From the NCBI GenBank assembly GCA_937949745.1, contig CALECM010000034.1:1-13054 (forward strand): a stretch of 13,054 bases of DNA. Direction: 5' to 3'. This document shows positions 1 through 9,000 of this stretch, piece after piece (position 1 is the first letter of the stretch; every line of letters starts with the position of its first letter). Under the pieces are notes generated by a model, which was given only the letters and a program-made list of their open reading frames with translations, had not been told where the DNA came from and made no database searches. A program made the position numbers and the translations under genes. Source of the stretch: an uncultured Bacteroidales bacterium. Lineage in GTDB: Bacteria; Bacteroidota; Bacteroidia; Bacteroidales; WCHB1-69.

Positions 1-2833
1 AAGCCAGTTGTTCGTTTTCCGATTTAAGGAAGACCGCGTGTTTATTATTCCATTTTCTTTGTAAACATTGTAATTGATAATTCTTTTCCTGCACTGTATA
101 AGGAATCCATTGCTTTTCCGACCCGTCTAAAGCGTAAACTTCAGAACGCAGCATACTTCCCTTTAATGCTCTGCATGCTTCTCTTTTTTCCGCTGGATTC
201 AAAGGTAGAATCCCCATTTCCAAAACAGGTAATAACGTGTCTTCTAATTGCCAGGCTGAAGGATCTTCCTGATAATATTCTTCCGCATATAGACGGCTGA
301 TTTTTTCATGGTCATTGAAAAAACCGTTATGGAACCAGGTTTTTGTATAAATAGGAGGAGCGTAATTTTCAAGATCTGAAGAGATGTAATTTTCAGTATC
401 CCATTGTTCTACCATTCCGAAACCCCTGAATTCCCTTTCTATACGGTCGTAATAGCCGTGATGATAAGCGTAGCGGGTCACGAATTTACTTTCAGAAGGT
501 AAATCACAGGTCTCGATCTTTTCCACCACATGCACAGGAAATCCCAATTTTGTGATCCAGGGTTTCGGAGCTTTGTGTAAAGGAAAACCTTCTTTTGTCC
601 ACCAGGGTTTGTTTGCCGTTTGATCCTGAAGATAAAACTTAGTGGAAGGAGCGTAATATAATTTGCTTATGGCGCCCATGTTGTTATCAATCTTATGTAA
701 TAGAAATGGTTTTTTACCACCGGTCAGTTCTATATATTTGATCCTTTCGCTCCTTCCGGGTAATGGCGTGGACCACACAAGTGCGGAAGTTCCGTTGCCC
801 TCAATGTCGAAAACACTTACATCTGTAAGTGAGTCCACACTGGGAAAGTTAGGAATGATGATGCCTTCGCTCCATCCGTTCCCGGAATAATTTTTCCAAT
901 AAACGGTTTCCGTAGCGCCCAGATACAAAATGTCGGTAGTCCCGCTACCATCGATATCGGCCAGCCGCAAACGGGAAGGATCGAAAAGATCATTGTGGTC
1001 GAATCTCGGCGCATTGCGCATAGGTCTTTTTTTTCCGAATCGCCCGTAACCGAGATTAGGCCAGTAGCAAATACTCCCGTTCATGATCCGGACAATATCA
1101 TTTAATCCGTCTCCACTCATATCCGCTATGAAAATAGTTTGCTGCTGCTCCGTAAAAACCACTTTGGGCCCTTGTTCCTCATCTATAGCTTTACTTATAC
1201 GTTCTAATTCACTATAGCCTTCCTTATTTTTGGAATAAGAGATGAGGAAGCAATTTTCACCGCCGAAAAGAAGATCGGGAAAACCATCCCCGTTAAGATC
1301 GATCATCCTAACGCCCGGGTCGTTAAAATCAATATTGGGCATTTCTTTGAACGGCACAAACGGTTGCAATTCTCCTGATTCGTTAAATTCGTGATAACCT
1401 TTAATGTTGCCTGTAAGAATCTGGATCTCATTTACCCCGTCGCCATCAATATCTGTGAGTTGCGCTGCCTCCATATTACCCGCTGCGATACCGGGAAGTT
1501 CCTGTAATACGAACATTTTCCCCAGGTCAATTTCATCATGATCTTCCGGATCGAACCACTTCCGGTTCCCCAGGTTCGTTTTGTAATGCCACGCCCGGTT
1601 ACTTTTAATGAGCACTCCGCTAATACCTTCTCCCAAGAGATCGCTGAAAGCGACCTGACTGTTGATCCCGCCCGGCATATTTTCCAAATCCAAAGAATCC
1701 AGCGCTTTTGACCTGTCCGGAAGGCGGGGCATCGTGTAGGTGAATTCCAGCGTCGGAAATGTTTCCCTATTATTCGCCGCGTCGTATCCACGGAGTTCCG
1801 CTTGTTTTAAGAGACTTATACCGGAAGTAGTATCATATTCCAATATCAATTCTTTAACTTTCGGATTTGCCGTCATGTGGTGATACATTTCGACACTCGT
1901 GCATAAGCGGCTGTTACGTACTTCAAATCCGGGTTTGAATACTGAAAAAGCATCGATCCTTTCGTTATTATACCGGAAGCGTAATTCCATAAGGTAATCA
2001 CATGGAGCCAATATATCCGCTACAGGCTCTGAATTGGCATATTGCACGGAGCTCAGATAGGTATAGGCAATCCCGTTATTTTCTTTCGTATAATTGTAAC
2101 GGATCATATTCCCGAAAGCATCCCTGCTATATTGTAATTTCCAGCTGAATATCCTGGTTGGATCTTCGGGATCAGCCACACGGGCTTCCTCACTATAGCC
2201 ATAGAGGCTTACCACATTTTCTTTGCTCGTAATACGCCAAAAGGAAACTCCGTCTGTCATTACGATTTTCTCAATCAGGGCGTTTCCTCCCTCTGTGCGT
2301 GGCCGGTAACGCCGGATGCGAGTGTCGTGATCAGATGTCTCGGTAATTCTTCCCTGCCCATCGGTTACAGGAACCAGGTCTTCTGCGTCAGAAAAGATAA
2401 AAGTATCCGATTCCTCAATGTCGTGATAGAGAGGTAATTCTTTATCGGTTTTTCTGGTAATGGCGGAGAGGGAAATATTCCAACCTAGGCCAAATTCGGA
2501 ATTGCCTGTGCCAGAACTGTATTGAAGCGTTAAGGGAGGTGTAAAACCTGAACGGCCCGGTGTTACCGGTAATGGCACTGATACTGAGCCGCTGCCGGTA
2601 ACAGGATTCACTTCCGTCTTTTCACCTATTCCGCGGATCGCCCCGCCGCCTTTGGGCATCTCAATGCCACCGGGAAGTTTTAAATTATTTTTCAGACCGG
2701 ATATTCCACCGGACTGATTTTGTTTTTCTCCTTTATCCGGAGATTCTCCTCCGGATAAACTCCCTTTTTGAGGATTTATCATTTCCTGATTATGGTCAGG
2801 GAGATCTTTCTGTTTATTATACTGTTTTTTCAT
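1..2833 (-). CDS. Tc toxin subunit B (TcB/TcdB/SpvB-type), 5' part, cut by left edge
   Basis: The frame is open from the ATG at 2833-2831 to the window edge: 944 codons, no stop or frameshift, read codon by codon. A TAA two codons upstream of the ATG fixes the N-terminus. The leader is polar and Gly-rich without a signal peptide (MKKQYNKQKDLPDHNQEM). The SpvB domain follows (about residues 50-330), with PKGGGAIRGIGEK, NPVTGSGSVSVPLP, FGLGWNISLSAITRKTDK and SDAEDLVPV, all hallmarks of TcB and Salmonella SpvB N-termini. Residues about 398-690 carry six FG-GAP/VCBS-like repeats. Residues about 690-806 resemble the TcdB middle/N region (YAPSTKFYL, PWITKLGFPVHVVE, TRYAYHHGYYDRIEREFRGFG). Residues about 885-925 resemble the middle/C region (ALKGSMLRSEVYALDGS, PYTVQEKNYQLQCLQ). 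TcB proteins are usually near 1500 residues, or longer when fused to TcC, so at least a third is missing. In characterised systems TcB docks on TcA through its propeller and shares a hollow Rhs cocoon with TcC. The gene follows tcA by 208 bases in the same direction. Confidence 0.95.
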   Translation of the reverse strand, partial: MKKQYNKQKDLPDHNQEMINPQKGSLSGGESPDKGEKQNQSGGISGLKNNLKLPGGIEMPKGGGAIRGIGEKTEVNPVTGSGSVSVPLPVTPGRSGFTPPLTLQYSSGTGNSEFGLGWNISLSAITRKTDKELPLYHDIEESDTFIFSDAEDLVPVTDGQGRITETSDHDTRIRRYRPRTEGGNALIEKIVMTDGVSFWRITSKENVVSLYGYSEEARVADPEDPTRIFSWKLQYSRDAFGNMIRYNYTKENNGIAYTYLSSVQYANSEPVADILAPCDYLMELRFRYNNERIDAFSVFKPGFEVRNSRLCTSVEMYHHMTANPKVKELILEYDTTSGISLLKQAELRGYDAANNRETFPTLEFTYTMPRLPDRSKALDSLDLENMPGGINSQVAFSDLLGEGISGVLIKSNRAWHYKTNLGNRKWFDPEDHDEIDLGKMFVLQELPGIAAGNMEAAQLTDIDGDGVNEIQILTGNIKGYHEFNESGELQPFVPFKEMPNIDFNDPGVRMIDLNGDGFPDLLFGGENCFLISYSKNKEGYSELERISKAIDEEQGPKVVFTEQQQTIFIADMSGDGLNDIVRIMNGSICYWPNLGYGRFGKKRPMRNAPRFDHNDLFDPSRLRLADIDGSGTTDILYLGATETVYWKNYSGNGWSEGIIIPNFPSVDSLTDVSVFDIEGNGTSALVWSTPLPGRSERIKYIELTGGKKPFLLHKIDNNMGAISKLYYAPSTKFYLQDQTANKPWWTKEGFPLHKAPKPWITKLGFPVHVVEKIETCDLPSESKFVTRYAYHHGYYDRIEREFRGFGMVEQWDTENYISSDLENYAPPIYTKTWFHNGFFNDHEKISRLYAEEYYQEDPSAWQLEDTLLPVLEMGILPLNPAEKREACRALKGSMLRSEVYALDGSEKQWIPYTVQEKNYQLQCLQRKWNNKHAVFLKSENEQLA
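521..610 (-). repeat. Degenerate 45-bp tandem duplication inside tcB (15-residue repeat)
   Basis: Two adjacent in-frame units start at 610 and 565 on the minus strand. They encode KPWWTKEGFPLHKAP (residues 742-756) and KPWITKLGFPVHVVE (757-771). The shared pattern is KPWxTKxGFP(L/V)H. At DNA level I count 26 identities in the first 36 bases, including the opening nine. The second copy matches the usual TcB form (PWITxLxFPVHVVE), so the first is the likely extra copy. Confidence 0.7.
770..1642 (-). repeat. Six FG-GAP/VCBS-like repeats encoded in tcB
   Basis: The motif D-x-x-G-[DENS]-G-x-x-[DEGA] recurs every 50-63 residues: DLLGEGISG (398), DIDGDGVNE (461), DLNGDGFPD (512), DMSGDGLND (571), DIDGSGTTD (626) and DIEGNGTSA (676). 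Each is followed by a short hydrophobic strand, and several by a Trp motif (YWPNLGYG, VYWKN). The inner copies have the acidic loop of calcium-binding FG-GAP units; the first and last have lost key acidic residues. In TcB such repeats belong to the part bearing the beta-propeller that docks on TcA, although the exact correspondence here is inferred. Confidence 0.75.
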
Positions 2834-2942
2834 ATATTATTTTCATTATTTCATGTACAGGATACGGTTTGGATATCAGGCGGAACAATAGTATGTATAT
2901 TCTGTTTGAAGATCAGATTTAAATGAGTATAGGATAATTTGA

Positions 2943-2975
2943 CAAAACCTATCTATCCTTATTATGGTCTTTAAA
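2943..2975 (-). promoter_or_regulatory. Weak candidate Bacteroidota-type promoter for tcB
   Basis: On the minus strand TTTA (2975-2972) is followed, after a 20-base spacer, by TAGGTTTTG (2951-2943). This loosely resembles the Bacteroidota -33 TTTG and -7 TAnnTTTG elements, with one mismatch in each box. It lies directly after the intergenic hairpin and about 110 bases before the TcB start. In AT-rich DNA such a match is expected fairly often by chance, so this is only a candidate. Confidence 0.2.
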
Positions 2976-2982
2976 TTCTTAA

Positions 2983-3024
2983 AAGATGCCACACCTGTTC
3001 ATATCGTAACAGGCGTAGCATCTT
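2983..3024 (-). terminator. Imperfect hairpin between tcA and tcB (attenuator or weak terminator)
   Basis: The arms AAGATGC (2983-2989) and GCATCTT (3018-3024) pair perfectly. After two mismatches flanking two more pairs, CCTGTT (2994-2999) pairs with AACAGG (3008-3013) around an 8-base loop, giving 15 pairs in all. On the transcript the hairpin begins 17 bases after the TcA stop codon and ends in CTTTT followed by AAG, so the U-tract is short. That suits partial termination, or a 3'-end stabilising or processing stem, rather than full termination. Its position suggests it separates or tunes expression of the two toxin subunits. Confidence 0.6.
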
Positions 3025-3041
3025 GAGAATATAATATCTGA

Positions 3042-6000
3042 TTAATTTATCATAAATTTGACAGTCATGTACATATCATCCTTGGCAGAAGGCATTTCGC
3101 CTTCGCGGCGGGTAAGAGTAATAAGTATCCCGTTATCGGTTAGGACAGTATTAAGATTCGGATTATCCATTACTTTATTAGGCGAAAAAGATACCGATTG
3201 AATAGTGATCTTTTTCCCGGGATTACGCTCCACATAATCCGTTACCATAAAAGGAAGATGTTTTTTCGCGAGAGTAAGAGTTGCGTCATTTCCCTGGCAG
3301 AGAGCGTAAAACTGGTCTGCGAATTCATTTTTCAGATTCAGTGAGGTTACGACTCTTCCGTTACTGCCGGATACGGCTTCCATGAGCAGGTTGATATTAT
3401 CCAGAATATTGTTATTGGCGCCTTCTTTTAATAATCCGCCCGCGTCGCGAGCCGTGTATTTCACATGTAAGATAACATCCGAAATAGAACCGTAATTAAA
3501 TTTACGCAAAGCATTGGGTAATTCCACCTGCCATCTGCCGATAGCGCCCGCTCCTTCGAAAGGCAGGTAACGTTCATCGCGGAAACTGAACTCGAACATG
3601 CCCGAATCATTGTTTCCCGTGCTGGTGGCGATAGATTGGATACCGATAATGTTATGGATAAAACGGCTGTCCTCGATTCCTTTATACCGGTAGGCCTCAC
3701 CGACTGAAGTACTTTTGCGGAAACGGTTGTTGAGCATACTCAACTTGCAGGTTACACCGCTGTAGGGGCCTGTGACGGACGGGATTGAAATGCTGACGGA
3801 CTTGATCCTTCGCATATAATGTCCCGGATGGTCGATATCATAGATCTCTTCCGGTATTTCAAAGTTACATAGGCCGTTTTTCCGTAATTCTATCAGTGCT
3901 TCCGGATCCACCAGGCTAAGGGGAACATCTCTAGTTAATTCGATTTCCCGTACGTTGGTTTCCATATATTCTACTTCGAGGCGCCGCAGATCCTGATAAA
4001 GAAGTTCTCCCGACATTAAACCTTGTTTCAGATTGTCCCAGTAAGCGGAAGTGATGAAACTTGAATATCCGTCTTTCTGTTTTTCGAATACATAGGCTTT
4101 TTCAGCTGCCAATGCCAGTTTGTGGGCCATCTGATAAGATTGCTGGTATAATTTGGAAACCTGTCCTTTCATCCAGTTGTAGAGTTGTTTATTGGTAAAC
4201 TTCTCTTTCATGAATTCGAACTCCTCTTCCTTAAGTTCCATCTGTTTCTCATGGTTTTCCAGTTCCCGTTCGGCCATGGCGATCCTTACTTTGGCAGACG
4301 CAATTTGTTTTTCTATCTGTACCAGTTCGCCTTCCGCCTGTTGAGCCTGGAATTCCCAGTCTTCGAATCTTCTCTCATAAGAAGCCATTACATCCGTCTC
4401 ACGGGCTTCATTTTGTTTTTTGAGAGCTGAAGCACTTTTAAACGCCGCCAGTGCGCTGCTAACCGTTCCGAGATGAAGTCCGCCGAAACTTGCTTTCGGA
4501 GTCCAACCGATCTCAAATTGGGCTAATCCTCCTATGGCTGCTGCCCTCGCGTTATGGTCTGCGGCTTTTTCATTCAGCTCGTCAGCTTTCCGGTGTAAAG
4601 TGATCGCTTTTTGTTCTTTATCACTAATCCGTTTCTTATTCTTATAATAATCCCGGCGGGTAATGATATTGGTTTTACTGATCTCAAGGGATTCGAGTTG
4701 CTTCACGGCTTCTTCGATCGCTTTCTGCCTGATCGAAGTCATGCTGTTCATAATGGCTTTTTCGTGTGTGGTACGCAGGATTGCCATTTCCTCGGCATCA
4801 TTTTTTTCTAAAACTGAAAGCAATGTATTGCCTAATGATTTAACATCGTTGGTGAATTCCATCGCTTTTTGCAGCATATAAGAGAACCGGTACAGGGGCA
4901 GGGGAGCGGATAACGTATTTAGGGCGGTACTTAGATCCGCGCCTGCTGCCATGGCAGCAGCAACAGCTCCGGGATCGATTGGAGGAGAAGTCAACGGTAA
5001 TTCTCTTGTTATCCCTTGGATGTTCATGCAATTACGGATTTTGAACAGACGATCGGCAACCATATCCCAATACTCTTCCATTTTAGGATTGTGTGGAGAA
5101 CCGAAGTAAGAAACCCTGTACTGGGTCATTCCGAAAGTTCTCCGGCTTTGTCTGTTAGGATCAACCATTACGGTAACAAGTCCTTCGATGATTTCATACA
5201 CATTGGATAGATCATCCGTACTGTTTTTAAGTGTAGAGTATGATTGCTCACTAGGCAGTGTACCTTCGAGTTTCTGCGGCCTCACACCCAGCATATCCGC
5301 AGCCAGAATATAGAGGAGGGTAGCCTGGTTGATATCCTCCATGGTATCTTTGGTGAAATACATATCACCCCATGCGACGAGATTTTCTAAATATTTCATC
5401 ACCACATATTGCATATAAGCCTGCACTCTGGTTTTAGCTACTAAATGGGCATTGAAAGGATATTTTTCCCAATCCTCGATAATTTTGTTATGATTTTGCT
5501 CGTTCAATCTCACCCTATCCAGGAATTGATTTATATTATCCGGGGTTGCAAGTTGTCCGGCCGCGTTAAATTCATCCCTGAAAGGTTTGATTTTCCAATA
5601 TTTTTTAGCTCCGGCTTCGTTACCTCCGACTGTGGGGTCAAAAATGAAATGGTACCATTTTTGCGCGGCTTCGAATTGCATATTCCGGGAAAGGTTATCC
5701 GCGATCAGCATGGGAATATGATAGAACATTTCCCAGTTATAAATTGAGTAAGGATCCTCGATGCCCATGTTGGCATCGCCGTCTAATTTGATTTTTCCGA
5801 AAGATATTTCTTCATACAAAGGTACCGGGTTTATATTCGGATAAGCACCGTAGTATTGCTTAAATTTCCGTTTATATTTATTATCGATAGCAAGCGCTCG
5901 TTTCCCATCATCCTGAATTTCACTTTCAAATAAAGCCATATAATCTCCTTCCTTTATTAAATCTTTTATATCTCTTATATATGGATAGTAAAAATTCAAG

Positions 6001-9000
6001 AATTTATAACTTAGATTACGAATAGTTCCTCCTACATTATGAAGGAAGTGCCTGTTCCCGTCATTAAGATATGGAATTCCCAAAAATGTTTTACCATTCA
6101 ATTCATCTTCAAGAATAATAGGTTTAAAATAGGAAGGTAACTGGTCGGGGTAAAGTTGCCATTCGTTTTCGTAATAACTTATGGAATCATAAAGAATTTT
6201 ATATTTAAGGGGGTGAAGTTCCTGATCTGAAAGAAGTTCATAACCATAATTGAATACATTAAATATTATTGGATTATGGATGGTTTCAGGACGATAGCTT
6301 AACCAAAAATGTCCTCTTTCAGGTCCGGAAGTGCATAAGGCTTTATTATTGTGGATTTGATTTTCCCCGAAATTAGCTACTAATATACAGTTTTTATCAT
6401 ATCCTGCATAACTACGCTTTTTATCAGCATTGTATTTAATGGATATTTTACTTCCGTCAAAAAAGAATTCGCATCGCCAACCAATGAAGCCTGAGCGGTT
6501 GTCTATGGTAAAGCCGGACCGGATACATATTTCATTGGAAAATACATGCGAGGTTAACACAATATTGGTCGTTTTACCTTCATTTTCCGTTTCCACATAG
6601 GTGTCGTCGCTGAATACGGCTTTACTCCATTTTCCATCTTTGTAGACCGACCAGGCCATCCTGATAGAGGTGTAGGTATACTTGGTGGAAGTGGCTACTG
6701 TTTCATCACCATAATAGGCATATTCTTTGCCTTCAGGAATCTGGTTTGTGGTGGATACTTCAGGCCAGAACATATAGACATGTCCTTTCCAGTAAGCTAA
6801 TTTGACCATATCGGCCTTGATGCCGTTGTTAATTTCTTCCCACGGTTCCCAGAAGCCCCCTGCCCGCATCCTCCGGTAAAAATATTTATGGGGTTGTCCT
6901 TTGGTCCGGCCTACAAAATCGATAAAATTGGTTTCGGTATTATACATGGAGTAAGGACGGTAAGCGGTTAATATTTCCAAATTGGATATTTCATCCAGTT
7001 TCTCGATATAATGCTGATATAATTGGGTTACCGTAAGTTCATCGATATCATCCTGGGAGAGCATTTCTTCCACCTCTTTGAATATCGGGGTTTTATCATA
7101 CCTTAATTCCGGATCCAACCAGTTTTCAGGAAAAAAGAGTATTTTCCGGTTGGCTTCCCATACCCGGTAATTCCGGCGCCATACCAGTTCGTCTTTTTCT
7201 GCCGGCTGGAAAGAGAGGTTCTTTTCCATACCCATCAATATCCGCTGGATAAATAGCTGTATCGATAAAGTGGCTTGGATAATGCGGCTGGTTTTGGCAT
7301 ACGGGATCATCTCCGTGTCGATGAGATAATAATTGAAAAGGTCGTTGGAAGAACTGAAAGTAACATTATCCCGTTCATAGTTCAGAATAAGGTAATCCCT
7401 CAAGGCGTCACGCTGTTTGATCCTTAACGGGTCGCGCAGGTCGGCTGCGATCTTATTCCATTCCTCTTCGGAATATTTATTCTTCACAATCTGCCTTAAT
7501 TGCTGGGCATCCTGAAGCGTGATCGCCGTGTCGTCTTTGTTAAGTCCTTTAATCGTAGCGGCGGATACCCCGAGATAACCGATGATTCTCTGGCATTCCA
7601 ACAGATGACGGAACCAGGTAATATATAAGTCGGTGGGGAAGATACTGTTAAGGCTCCCCTGGTCTTCAACGGTACATCCGGTAATTTTCGCGATATATTC
7701 TCTGGCCGTTGTGGTTAAAGAAGCCGGATTGATATTTTTATTAAAGAACCGGAAGAAATCAGTATCTTCGGTAAAATAGGTGTGGGATAATCCTATGGCA
7801 ATACTCAGGTTAAGATATTTACTGAATTTGGTGCCGGCATTTTCATTGGAAAGATCAAATATATTAATAATACTGAATTTGGAACTGTGGCTTTCGTTCT
7901 CTTCCAGGATCGTATGGATTTCGTCCAGCATTTCTTGGGATATCTTGAAAGTATTGACAAACTGGGCTAACCGGTAGATCTTGTCCATTAACCCGATTTG
8001 CGGCGCGTTGGCTGTTATTTCGGATTCATCGGTAAAAATATGATCGAGGAAAGCGTAAATAGCTTCCACTTCTTTTCCCGAATTATCCTGGTAACGGTAG
8101 TAGTCGAATAAGAAACGCAGGATATATTCTTCACCGATACCACACATATTTACGAAATGGTTCACTATAATATCGATCCGCGATTCCTGGTTGAGGTAAT
8201 CCAGTACCAGATCGACGCGGTCGCAATAATTATCCAAATATTCGTAACGGACAAAATTGGTAATATCATTTCTAAGTATCAGGCGTTTATATAATTTCCC
8301 GATCGCTTCCGATGCCGGCATGAATTTTTTGAATTCATTACTGATAAAATCCCGTAATTTGAAATCCGGATCTCCGTTTTGAAATGCCTTTTCCGGAGCT
8401 GTAATAATTTCAACAGCCAGGTCGAAATCGGTGCCATCCAGATGCTTAGATAACCGATCCCGTAAATCGCTTAACTTTTCATCGTTTACAGCCAGGTCTT
8501 TTTCAAGGACGAATTTTTTATATCTTGTTATTTTTTCGGTAATAAATTGATTATTGCCGGTATTAGGCCATAAGAAAGAGGTTATTGAAGGGAAAGCCTC
8601 GCTGTTATTGGCGATGAATGTCTGAATATCAATGATGCCGCTTAAATCCACATAATCGCTTGTAACTAACGGAGCATATTTATTATTCAGGTCTTCGTTG
8701 ATAGCTTCCTTCTTATTTCTAGAAACTTGCACTTCAATATTTTGTTTCTTTTTCCCGGATATTCTTTGAAGGGTAGATACGGCGTTGTTCTTATTTAAGA
8801 ATTTCTCTTCCAGTACAATCCTGAATTCAGTGTATTTCCCGTCTAAAATATTGATCAGGATAGTAGATTTGATTTTCCTGAAAAGATTTTTAATATCCTC
8901 TTCCGAATAGTATTTTCCCTTTTTCTGATTATCATCGGAAGGTCGTTGCACCGTATCCTCCAAACCTAATCTGTAAAGTACCGCCCTTAATTTTAATTCG

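Noticed and set aside
663..890. Plus-strand 75-codon open frame opposite tcB
   Set aside because: It is a shadow of the conserved TcB repeat and middle regions with no independent support.
1432..1791. Minus-strand open frame of 119 codons overlapping tcB in another frame
   Set aside because: The TcB frame is continuous and conserved through this stretch, including two FG-GAP-like repeats; the alternative product is Trp/Arg-rich and resembles nothing.
1878..1915. Reading the neuraminidase-like domain of TcA as a sialidase enzyme
   Set aside because: The nucleotide interval given corresponds to TcA residue numbers; the domain name reflects fold similarity in Tc proteins, and I see no sialidase Asp-box series or arginine triad that would support catalysis.
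2834..2860. Upstream out-of-frame ATGs just before tcB as regulatory mini-genes
   Set aside because: One meets TAA after two codons and the other runs nine codons over the TcB start; in such A/T-rich leaders these arise readily by chance and nothing marks them as translated.
4943..4960. Perfect 18-bp palindrome centred on CCATGG
   Set aside because: It encodes the Ala/Met/Ala run (AAAMAA) after PPIDP in TcA; GCN codons around ATG make such a palindrome easily, so the protein explains it.
5445..5747. Plus-strand open frame of 100 codons inside the TcA gene
   Set aside because: It lies fully opposite conserved TcA sequence (around YNWEMFYHIP and KWYHFIFDPT), has no recognisable family and no promoter or leader; it is a frame shadow.
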